Shown piece after piece: positions 1 through 12,465 of a stretch of DNA of 64,000 nucleotides. The notes under the pieces are model-generated. The model searched no databases. It worked only from the letters and a program-made list of their open reading frames with translations, and was not told where the DNA came from. Source of the DNA: Lamellibrachia columna. Taxonomy: Eukaryota; Annelida; Polychaeta; Sabellida; Siboglinidae. The stretch's first letter is position 1; each line of letters opens with the position of its first letter. The stretch is taken from NCBI GenBank assembly GCA_963662155.1, contig OY759262.1, positions 54,331,490 to 54,395,489 on the forward strand. Reading direction: 5' to 3'. A program made the translations under genes and the position numbers.

Positions 1-274
1 CAATGTTGCTTAGATCAATGGCCATCCCTTCGTGAGTATCTCTCCAATGTTGCTTAGATCAATGGCCATCCCTTCGTGAGTATCTCTCCAATGTTGCTTA
101 GATCAATGGCCATCCCTTCGTGAGTATCTCTCCAATGTTGCTTAGATCAATGGCCATCCCTTCGTGAGTATCTCTCCAATGTTGCTTAGATCAATGGCCA
201 TCCCTTCGTGAGTATCTCTCCAATGTTGTTTAGATCAATGGCCATCCCTTCGTGAGTATCTCTCCAATGTTGCT
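1..274. repeat. 44-bp tandem repeat, 6 copies plus partial
   Basis: Unit CAATGTTGCTTAGATCAATG... repeats every 44 bp with almost no variation; it runs off the left edge. The rest of 275-636 shows nothing I can identify before the first RGS exon. Confidence 0.95.
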
Positions 275-636
275 ATTGCGCACTCTATTATACTGTTTCT
301 GCATTTTTATGGATATACTCAGGGCTTTGTAAATATAAAAAAATCCAGTAATCCCCCCAAAAAATTTGTTTTTCCTAAGTTGAAATTTTGCAATAATTGG
401 CTTTTCATCCACTACATTGGCAATGCATGTACGGTATTTCCATTTTCAAGGGGTTTTGTCGATGGAACGTGGGTAGTTGGGTCAGTCATACCCACGTTCA
501 CGACTTTGGTGTATGTAACTCTAATGCTTTATGGTCTTATGATTGTTGACAGTTTCTTTGTCAATAATTTCATGGACAAAGCCTGTCATGCATGTGACAT
601 TCGTGTATGCGCTCTACTGATGTTGCGTGTTTGTAG

Positions 637-714
637 TTCACTTCGGGCAAAATTGGTGTTTGCCCTGGACGCTGACCGACAGGCTGGTAGCCCATTCAAG
701 ACGTTCCTCCACAG
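637..714 (+). CDS. RGS22: RGS22-like exon 1 of window: start of RGS domain A
   Basis: The exon is bounded by a TAG acceptor and a GTATGT donor. It opens with the third base of a codon and ends two bases into one. It encodes [25 protein letters not shown] sequence, the first helices of an RGS fold (Phe-x-x-Phe-Leu pattern). The split Arg codon is completed exactly by the next exon at 2426. The preceding exon must end in phase 2 and lies left of the window. Confidence 0.78.
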
Positions 715-3700
715 GTATGTCTTTATTCTTGTCATCCGTCTCCAATGTCCTTACACAAATTGTTTGTGATGCGATATGATGACCTGACTTCTGGTGACAT
801 CAACGACGAGCTATCTCCAACCAATCCTGGCTCTTGTCACTTTTGTCAACTCATCCTTCGTCAGCTTTGTTGTCTCTTTCATCTTATCCATCCGTCTCGT
901 GTGGCCTTCCATCACTCATTCCGATCATTATTGGCTTTTCCAACCTGTCTGGCATTAGTGTCGTGGTTTTGGTTTCTCAACAGTTCAGTTAAAAACTTTT
1001 GAGATCAGCAGATCAGCAGACGTACCAGTCGCAATTGCCTGAAAATTTGCTCCTCGATTGATTTGCCCAGCGCAAATCAGGTTCTTTGATGTTCAAATGT
1101 GTAGTGCATGAAGAGTAGGTAATATGTGCAGTCGGTTTAATAAAAGAGTGCGCTTTTTTCTTTAAATTATGAATTTTAACATATTATTATCATTTATTTT
1201 TCTATTTATTATTATTATTTCTTTGGTCATTGTTACTTCTGCCATATGTATGTCTGTGTCGTGTTTGTATGTCTGTGTTGTGTTTGTATGTCTGTGTCGT
1301 GTTTGTATGTCTGTGTCGTGTTTGCATGTCTGTGTCGTGTTTGTATGTCTGTGTTGTGTTTGTATGTCTGTGTCGTGTTTGTATGTCTGTGTCGTGTTTG
1401 TATGTATGTGTCGTGTTTGTATGTCTGTGTCGTGTTTGTATGTCTGTGTCGTGTTTGTATGTCTGTGTTGTGTTTGTATGTCTGTGTTGTGTTTGTATGT
1501 CTGTCGTGTTTGTATGTCTGTGTCGTGTTTGTATGTCTGTGTCGTGTTTGTATGTCTGTGTCGTGTTTGTATGTCTGTGTTGTGTTTGTATGTCTGTGTC
1601 GTGTTTGTATGTCTGTGTCGTGTTTGTATGTCTGTGTCGTGTTTGTATGTCTGTGTCGTGTTTGTATGTCTGTCGTGTTTGTATGTCTGTGTCGTGTTTG
1701 TATGTCTGTGTCGTGTTTGTATGTCTGTGTCGTGTTTGTATGTCTGTGTCGTGTTTGTATGTATGTGTCGTGTTTGTATGTCTGTGTCGTGTTTGTATGT
1801 CTGTGTTGATTTTGTATGTCTGTGTTGTGTTTGTATGTCTGTGTCGTGTTTGTATGTCTGTGTCGTGTTTGTATGTCTGTGTCGTGTTTGTATGTCTGTG
1901 TCATGTTTGTATGTCTGTGTTGTGTTTGTATGTGATGTATAAGGACCACAATGCCAAGTAGTACTTGCACTTTCTTGCGTCATCCTTATATTTTAATGTA
2001 CGTTTGTGTGCACATTTGATGTGTGTACAAGTCTCATTTTTATATTGAATAAATCAATTAAAAATGGAAAGGGTTGACTTTGATCGCTAGATCGAGTAAC
2101 TTTCTCAAGTGAGAATAGCCTTATATCACAATATATAGACACCATCACTGCCATTTTGTCACAAAAAATTTAGCCGATCCGATCAGAAATAATTTAATGG
2201 TTTGTCCGATGATTTCACCAAAGCTAAATAAAAAATTTATTCAACCTAGCATGTTGCAGTGGACACTAGATACTTTTGATTTTTCACAAAATGAATCTAA
2301 AATAAGATGAGTGATTCTGGAATTGAGGAAGGGACCGTTCAGCATTACGTTACACTCTACATATGCCCGGTACAACAAACTGTGTGGACACTGGCGTTCC
2401 TCACTACCTCTGATGATGTTTGCAGGCAGAGGGCAGATCTGTTGCTGTCCAACATGTTGTTCTGGGAGGACGTGGCGGATTATGGTGCGGCGGAGGCTCG
2501 CTTCTCTGACCGCCTCCTGCGCATGAACCAGGCCTGGTCCATCTTTAACAAGTACCTGGCCGTGGGCAGCAAGAACAGCATAGGTGGGCCAATCAGTCAA
2601 TCAGCCAATCTGTTAATTTTATTATTATTATTTTTCATTTGTGACCTGCCATGTGTCCCGGTTAAAAACCGCTCAATAGTACTAACAAGGTAATAATAAG
2701 TTACTTTAAAATAAGTTGAAAAGTTAAAATTAAAAATGTGTTTAAAAGACAAGTAAACGTAAGTTAAATAAGTGTAAAATAAAGTTAAAGAAATAAGTTA
2801 TATAAATAAGTTAAATAGACAGCTAAATTAAGTTGATACATTAGATAAACATATAAGTTAAGCAGATAAGTTCATTATAAACTAGTTAAATCAATAATAA
2901 ATTAAATAAGTAAAACGATAAATACGTGGCTTTGCTCCCAGAAGGAGCTGTGTAGAATCTTGTAGCAGTATAGTTGTCCACTCAGCGCGAAAGATGTCGG
3001 GTAGAGCAACAAAGTCTGCAGTTGGCGATGGGTTGCTTGAGATTCACCAGTAGACGCCATGTTTATGTAACATAATAATATAATATATAAAATACTTCTA
3101 TTGCACTAAAATCCTCGGGAGACCCAAGCTAGGCAGCGCACCAAAACAAAAGGGGTTAAGCAGTTCATAATCGATAAACAGTTCCAGTTGTAAACAGTTG
3201 GATTGGTACGCTGGTTGAGCTATGGAGGATAAACAAGTGGGTTTTTGGTCTATGGTGAAATGTTGTTATATGTCCTACATACTTAACACTAACAGGGAGT
3301 GAGTTCCTATAGACTTAACACTAACAGGGAGTGAGTTCCACAGAATCGGTGCAGCAACTGAAAAAGCTCTAGTTCCGACATTTGTCTGAACACTTAGAAC
3401 AAAAAGTAGATTAGAATTAGATTATCGGAGCTTTCTGGGCTGTCTTGCAGTAGTGAATGTAAATATGCTGGTTGCTTGGATGAAAGTGGTTGATTGGTAC
3501 ATTTGTACAGATCTTAAAAATAATGCGATATCGGACAGGGAGCCAATGCAATGATTTAATTAAGAAGTGGTACTGAGTGAGAGAAATGAGGAGACTGGGT
3601 AACTACCCTTGCCAAACAATTTTGTACATGTTGAAGTTTCAAGATTTCAAGATGTCCTTGAGAGCAATATCATAATAAAGGGAATTATAAGTCTACTGCT

Positions 3701-6700
3701 AACATGAGCAGATGCAATAGTTTTGGCGACAGCAAAAGACATGTACCGGGGAATATGACGTACTGTTATTTGTGACTGTTTCTGTCACTGTGTCATGCTG
3801 TAGTAATAAATGTATGTCATCATTTGATTAATACTATCTTTCCAGGCTGCCTGCCGCGAACGAGGGACAACATTCACCGGTCTCTGTTGACCAATCGTGA
3901 CTTTGTCTCAGTGGTCATCTTTGACGAGATGAGAGAGAACGCTGTTGACTTGTTACTGAACTCCTGGCTCCGTTACCTAAAGGAGGACCTCAAGACATTC
4001 ATCGAGTAGGGCCCCTTGTATCACTCACATATACGACTGAGTATAGCCCCTCATAGCACTCACAAATATGATATTCATCAAGTAGGGCCCCTTGTATCAC
4101 TCACAAATGACTTGTTGAGTATGGCCCTTGTTTGATTCACAAATATGATATTTATTATTAGATGCATCAGCAATAATGTATTTTACTGATACACTAATGA
4201 TCATAACATGCCATTTATACTAGTAATAATACATAGTAATGATTCACCGTTGCAGTTGTCACATGCGTATGATTGAGACACCACCCGGCAGTGCCGATGA
4301 GTTCGAAGTTATTCTCGATGATGACGAAAGATTGGTAGTTCGACGCCATGTACGTTGGGTTCAAAGGTTAGCAACCCCTGTGTTCATACTTTTGTTAAAA
4401 TATTCAGATTCACCTTAATTATATAAAAAAAAAATATTTTATGGGTTTTGGCATGTATGGCGTATTTTATTTTTAGGTAAATATTTATTGTTATATTAAT
4501 ATTTCTTTTCATTTTAATAGAATTAATTGTGCATAAAACTTTTTTCATCAAGTTATTGTAGGTTGATGGCAATTTTCAATTTGCATGCTCCAGACAGCCC
4601 ATCCATTGGATAACTTGGGAGTTTTTCCACAACAGGTTATCCATTTACTCCCTTTGTGGGATCTTTTACTTCCCCTGGCATAGACGCCCCAGCACAACTC
4701 TGTGTGCCTTCCTAGGTACCCTCCGTCCACAGGGTCAGAGAGGGGGCGCCGTTTGCGCTCCGCCCTGTCGATGGCCGAGAGCATTGATGACGAGCGGCGC
4801 ATGGAGCAGCGCCAGATCGCGAAGGAAAAGCGGCGCATTATGATGAAGGAACGGCGCAAAGCAATCCGTGCTGCCAAGCAGCGGTTGAAAGATGCCAAGA
4901 TGAAGAAGTCTGTCAAGTTTGAGGTGAGGTGGAAATGTGACAAATGTGGAATTAAAATTACATGTATACGTTGAGAACTAAATTGAGGCTGTACTGTACA
5001 GTAATAAAATAGTTATAATATGCATTGTAGCAAGTAAAAGTGAGAACCAGAAGCTGGACACGTTTCTATTCAATGTGGTGTCAAATGAAGTTAAATTAAA
5101 ATTAAAACCAAAATAAAGACAACAAACATTGAAGACAAGTTAAGAAGACAGCATTGGATTGGACACATTCTGAAATGAAGACTGCCACTGCACAATGGCT
5201 TTAACATGGATACCTAAAAAAAAAATGGGTTGCCCAAAGACAACCAGGCAAAATAGTAGAAAAACAAAAATGAGAATCGTGTTGAACGGTTGTGGAGCAG
5301 AACCAAACAGGTGGCCAAAGACAGAGTGAACTGGAGAGAGAGAGAAAGAGAGAGCACTGTTAAGTTTCAGAAATGCAGGAGATTCTTGCATAAATTGAAG
5401 GGTCTCGGAGAATTGTGCGTAAATCGGAGGGTTTCAGAGTATCAGAGAATTGTGCGTAAATTGGAGTATTTCACATCCTCGCCACGCATAAAAATTACAT
5501 TAGATCAGCTTTAGTTCCCAATACATTGCACATGTACTGCTAAGTGGTACACTGACATGTTAATATAAACATTGTGGCAGTAAAATATTTCCTTGTGGAC
5601 TAGTAATTATAAGATAACATGTTTACTACTCAGATAGTCTAGGAATAAAACAATTTGTTCTACTCTTGAAATATATTACCATACAACAAAAATCCCTTAC
5701 CTGACTGGCAGTAGCCTACGTATTTTATTACACATGCACCTAACATAATATTTAGTGGCAGGACTAGAACTGAAGCATTTTCTTTTCTTCAAAGTTTGTG
5801 ATCCTGGGTGATGTAGGCATTTGAGACCCTAGTTGATGTAGGCATTTTTTATTTGTGAAACCTATTAAATACCTTTTATCGTTCATAATGTGTGACAGTT
5901 AGCAAACATATATAAATTAATTTGAACTCGTATAAAGTGGAGATGTATTGATGGGCATTATCTAAATGGATATTTAACTGATTGTACAATGATGAGTGAT
6001 AATGGGGGACCATTAGTTTAATGCATATTATAAACAATGCAACATGCAAGGCACAAGAATACTGTTTAGTCAAGCCTCCGTTGTCCAGTCTGCACAAACC
6101 TTAATTAAAATAACCCTTGCTGTTGTGGGCGTGAGTAAAAGGAGAGATTGACAATTTTTTGTTTCATTTGAAATTATGGAAGAGTCGTTCTCCCATGCAA
6201 GAGATCGTGAGATTTGATAGATTTCCGGGAGTCTCCCGGAATTTTCAGGAGACTCCCATTAACTTACCCGTACATTAACAGGGGTAAGGTAAGAAATCTG
6301 ACTGAAGTAGTAAAACATTTATTGTACATCGGTTCTAAGATGAACATTTGACATATGTGTGCACGTGTTGGTGCATGCATGCCATCTCCTATGTGTGCCA
6401 TGCACAAAACTTCCTGGCATGCAAACTGTATGTGTGTGTTGTCGGTTGTAGAAGACGGAGGAGAAGACGGAGCAGCTGGAGCCGGTCGTGGAGCAGGAAC
6501 CAGAGCCAGAAGTAGAGCCAGAGGAAGAGGACAAGGTGGCAACATTCCAGGAGTCAGTCAGCAAGAAGAGGTGTGTAAATACAAATACAAAATATGGAAC
6601 ATTAGATAATAACTGTGGTATTTTGTTATTATTACATTAACTAAAATAATATAGATTATGTTGAGACTGTATTTTAGTGTCAACTAAAAATAATACTGCA

Positions 6701-9700
6701 TTGTCTCACAGATGTTATGAAATTCAAAGTTATCACCATAGACGTTATGTCAGTTTCCACATATTCATAGAGTATTCAAATATGAATACACAGGGAAAAA
6801 TCTAAAAGTATTGAAATATGTATTTTCCAAAAAACTTGTTGACTCCCATTGAAACAAAACTCTAGAAATTGTAACATAATGCTGGCAGTGATAGTAGCAT
6901 CTAGCGATGCCTTACCCTTGTGTCACACGAACAGTTGTACATACTAACTACAAATGGTAGACAGGGTAATAGTGGGATGAATTTCAAACAAATAAAAGTG
7001 TCACAACACACATACACACATTCTTACATACACACATTCTTACATACATACACACATACCTACATACATACATACATACATACACACATACCTACATACA
7101 TACATACATACATACATACATACATACATACATACATACAAACATACAAGCATGCATACATGCATGCATACATACATACATACATACATACACTTGCTGG
7201 ATTATAGTAAGATTCGTGTGTGTTGCAGTATGATGACATTGTTCAAGAAGTACATCCAGGAGAATGAGGGCAAGGAGGCGATGAACCTCCTCAGTCTGTA
7301 CCTCGACATAGAGGTCTACCATCACATGGCCACCGAGGGCAAGTCTAAGAAACAGAGAGACACCCATGCGACATTCATCTACAAGTGAGAGTCCAAATGT
7401 TGCATCCACTAACACCTCTCACATAACGAGAGCAGATGCAGTAAGAATTGTGAGCGTTTTTGTGTGTCATCAGTTATGTAGGAAATTAAGCAGTTGTCTT
7501 TGTCCTGGTGTTTTTATAGATGTGGACACGTTATATGTAGCCAGTTGCCTGTGGCGGATAAAGTACACTACAAGGAATAAATGTATCTGGTAGTTTGTGT
7601 TACTGTGAGTCAAAGAGACAGAGACAGATTGATGCAGACAAAGTTAGAGAGAGAGGCACACAGAGAGAGGGTGAGAGGGAGAGAGAGAGGGGAGAGGGAG
7701 AGAGAGAGAGAGGGTGAGAGGGAGAGAAGAGAGAGGGTGAGAGGGAGAGAGAGAGAGGGAGAGAAGAGAGAGGGTGAGAGGGAGAGAGGGTGAGAGGGAG
7801 AGAGAGAGAGGGTGAGAGAGAGAGAGAGGGAGAGAAGAGAGAGGGTGAGAGGGAGAGAAGAGAGAGGGTGAGAGGGAGAGAAGAGAGAGAGGGAGAGAAG
7901 AGAGAGGGTGAGAGGGAGAGAGGGTGAGAGAGAGAGAGAGAAGAGAGAGAGGGAGAGAAGAGAGAGGGTGAGAGGGAGAGAAGAGAGAGGGTGAGAGGGA
8001 GAGAAGAGAGAGGGTGAGAGGGAGAGAGAGAGAGAGGGGGAGAGGGAGAGAAGACAGAGGGAGAGAGAGAAAACAAAGAAAAGACGGAAGTGTAAGATGT
8101 GTATAGATCCATCAGTGCATCACGCTGTACACTGTATTGTGCACTGTACTGTACACTGTACTGTGCACTGTACTGTACACTGTACTGTGCACTGTACTGT
8201 GCACTGTACTGTACATTGTACTGTACACTGTACTGTACACTGTACTGTGCACTCTACTGTACTGTACTGTACTGTACACTGTACTGTACACTGTACTGTA
8301 CACTGTACACTCCTTTCTTGCAGGACGTACCTGAACCAGAGCTCCCGGAAGAAGGTGCTGCTCAGTGAGAAAGCCTACACCCGTCTGCGGCAGGAGAAAG
8401 ACCGACCAAAGACTCCAACCTTGAAGGAGTCTCAACAACACATACTTCCCCAGCTCGAGCAATTCTTCAGAAACTTCATGGAGGTGAGACTAGTTGCTTT
8501 TTGGTAGTATATGCTTATGGGAGGATCCCCGTTATATCAAGACAGAATCTGGATGGCTTGGATGACAAATGACGGGAGGATTGTAGGGTTTGACTCAATT
8601 GCTACTGCAGGTTGACGACAAGACAAACATCAAATTGTACACATTTTATTAAAACTAAATCGTAGCTTTGTACACAGTGTGGAATTACCCAACTGACTTG
8701 TCTTGTTTTCAACTGAGAATCTTGAAATGATTTCATTTGATTGCATGTGTGATGACTATAAACCTATCTGGTGACTGTCAACTTGTTTTGTGTATGCCAA
8801 CTATGTTGTCTTCTGTTGTCAGATGCAGACAGAGGAAATGGGCATTGATGGCAAAAACTTCGCCAACATGTCCAAGGCCGAACTAGCCATGCACTCAGAT
8901 GACCCAAGCACACTCACTGCGTGGTCAAGGAAGAAGAAGGGGCGGCAGGACTGGGTAAGTCTTGACCACTGACCACTTCAATGCATGTATTCAGATAGTT
9001 ACATCATGCTCAAGTTATCTTGTTTACAGATGTTGTGATTTTGATTGACAAGAAGTCTGGTACAGGTTTAGAAGTGTACAGAGATCATGATATAAACGTC
9101 CTCCAATTATGTTATATATTGATTTGTTGATCACTGCACATCGCCTTCATTTGTTTTTTTATTTTATTTGTCAGGTTTCACAATGCACAATTATGTTTGC
9201 ATGTATAATATTCTCAGAGTTTTTTATTGCACCACTCAGTGCCAAACAACAGTATATAAATATATGTATTTGTGTATGTAGACATACATGTAGGGCCCAC
9301 ATACACATGCATAGACGTGTGTGTGCGTGTGCATGTGGACAGGCAAGTGTGTTCTGTGTGGTTTAAGTTTCTGTAAGCAGGACATATCGGATAACTTAAT
9401 GTTACTTCTTTGCCGGATCTATCTGCATGGCGTGTGTGCAGCTTGTTTCATATAAATACAGTTTACCTATTGTTTTCATCACCGTCCCCACAGTTCTTGT
9501 TATCTACAATACATAGTACGTCTTCTCATTGGTACAATAGAGTGCTTCATGAAAGCCTGTAAAGTAATTTTCTCATTGATGTATCTGCTGTGTAAGAAAT
9601 ATACTGCACTGTATAGTTTCAGTTGTATCACAAAACATATTGCTCTGTATAGTTAACATTTTTTGTGTGAATGCACGTGTTTGATGGTTTGTTCATTTGC

Positions 9701-12389
9701 ACTGATGCATCAGCACACTGCACGTTTGGTCCTAGCTGTCACATCAGAGCACTGAGGGTGCACTAGCGGATGCACCGGCACTGTGTGACGTCATGGCACT
9801 ATTATCCAATGTGTCGGCTGAGCTGCTAAAGTATGTCCTTGGTGACGCAGACTATGCACTGGTTGACGGGGGGAAGTTAACGCACAGGCAGTTATCAAAC
9901 CTGTCCTCATCCAGTGATTTTATGGAGCTGCACCCTGGTGAACAGAAGGTAAACTAGTTTCTGTGGCAGTCTGTCAAGGCTGGCCACTGCCGATTTCTGC
10001 TATTAGTTGCTTTAGTTAAGTATATATATTGTCAAACTAACATCGTCTACATTTATTTTTTATTTCTGTAATTATTCATGAAATTTATTGGCGGGTCAAG
10101 GGGGAGTTCAGGGATTTAATTTTGTCAAAGTTAAACCCCAGTGATCCAGCTATTTTTAACTTAATAAAAAATGACCTCATTTGAATTTCTGTAACCAAAA
10201 ATGTATGGGTCTAAATATTCTGATTCTGGTAACCATTTACTGCCCAAGGTAGGCTGGAGCATAAATTATAAAGTGTTCAGTTGTCACACAATTTGATTAC
10301 CTAAGTATTGATTCACATATAATTACTACCAGTACCAAAACTGCCAAAATCATGACAGTTTAGTCCGAAGATCACTTAATTTTTGGCCTAGATCATCATT
10401 TTTGCCCTTTCTCTTTTTCAGATTTTGATTTTTCCTAGTCATGACTTATCTTTTACAATTACTTGGACCTCAATACTTGCTGGCAAATGCTCGTAGTATT
10501 CCTGCATATTTAATTCATTCCAATCACTCTTCAAAGCTGCATCTCCTTCTTCATGACAATTTATACGTAGCATCACTGAACTTGATATGTGCCTTGTATT
10601 GGTAATGCTTTGGTTGATGCCTTGGCAGGATGGTCGATATACAAGTTGGTTATCACCTGTTCTCACTGCATAATCTCTTCACATTTTAATTAGCGATCAC
10701 TGTGAGATACAGTCCTAGTGATTTATTGCACTGCACTATGCCCTACGTGCAGTGTTAATTACCCAACTCTATGGGGTTATTAACAACTGACATTATCAGC
10801 ATATAAATTGGTATTAGAATCTGTTAGATTCATATTACAAGAAACTATTGCTTCCTGGTACAGCAGAGTATCCCGTGTTAGCTTGACGGAGCTTTAAAGA
10901 CCCTCTTGGCCCCTTCGTCAGTGTCGGTCTGAACTTCCTTCTTGTGTCATGTGACCAAGTTGGTGGTTGGCACCTGACAGCAGTTCCATGAACTTCCTTC
11001 TTGTGTCATGTGACCAAGTTGGTGGTTGGCACCTGACAGCAGTTCCATGAACTTCCTTCTTGTGTCATGTGACCAAGTTGGTGGTTGGCACCTGACAGCA
11101 GTTCCATGAACTTGTCCTTTCAATCACCTCACTGATCTTTCTGTACTAGAACTTGTCTTCACTGACCAACGCTGTCATATCTTTTGCCGTGACATTGTGT
11201 TGACTTGAAGGCGCCGTCATGTTGGCTATGCTCTTTGAGCCTGGCCCCCAAAACCTAAGTGAAATTGAAAGCTCTGTCAAGGTGACATTCATGACTCTAA
11301 CAGGTTTAAGTATATTACAGTAGAGTACAAATGCATCGTATAGCTTTTGTAATCCTATATTTCTTCTTCTTGTTTCTTCTCTTCAGCTGAAGCTTAGTCA
11401 AGTTGCATGTTTCAGTATTAGGTCTTATAGATAGCTTAAGCCAATATTAGGTCTTATAGATAGCTTAAGCCAATATTAGGTCTTATAGATAGCTTAAGCC
11501 AATATTAGGTCTTATAGATAGCTTAAGCCAATATTAGGTCTTATAGATAGCTTAAGCCAATATTAGGTCTTATAGATAGCTTAAGCCAATATTAGGTCTT
11601 ATAGATAGCTTAAGCCAATATTCTTGCAAAATTTTTACTTTTTAAGCAGTGTCTTAAGGCCTTTCATGTGGTCGAAATGCCCATATTAAAATCAAGCTCT
11701 GCCCGTATGAGATTTATATGTAATATTTACAGCTGAAGAAATGTGTAACATATAATATTTTATTTTGGCTGTAGCCTAGCTGTCGCTGTGTAACTATGCA
11801 CTTAATCAAATTATAATATTAGTTTTAAGGGAAACTGGTTGTCCAAAAGAATAAAAAACTTTCCATATGAGATTCCACGCTTTTATGCAACCTTGTGATT
11901 CTTTCACAAACTTTGGCCCTGTTCTCATATTGCAGCTTTTGATTGTATATTGTTTTAGCATATTGCAAAATTTTGATGTCATATGCTTCTAACATGACCT
12001 TAACCTTCTACACGTCCCCTGTGCAGGCGTGCATTGTCTTCCATCAAGATGACATTTTTATAAACAATAATGTTATTATCTTATTTTGTGTTTAGAAATT
12101 ATGTCTGACACTAAATACTGCAAAAACTCTGGAACTTACTTTTTCTGCAGTGTACAAATCTGGATCTCACTATGCCACTATGTGTTCATGATATTTCTTG
12201 AATCTGATATAATTTCAAATGTTTCTGATACCATATGCTTATAACATAATACTAATTGGGATGATTTTTATAAGGTGTTTGTGGATCAATACTTTGTACA
12301 TCATATAATATATTGTACATCATATAATATAATATATATATATATATAAGAACATATATATATATATATATGTATTATATGTATATTTA

Positions 12390-12465
<76 letters not shown>

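Noticed and set aside
1..274. CRISPR-like array of direct repeats
   Set aside because: Units are contiguous with no variable spacers and the genome is animal.
1169..1983. Long Cys/Val-rich and His/Thr-rich ORFs on both strands
   Set aside because: Produced by a 19-bp tandem repeat that stays open in several frames; no splice or promoter context.
7600..8112. Ser/Leu/Pro-rich 170-codon ORF
   Set aside because: Complement of a GA-rich low-complexity array.
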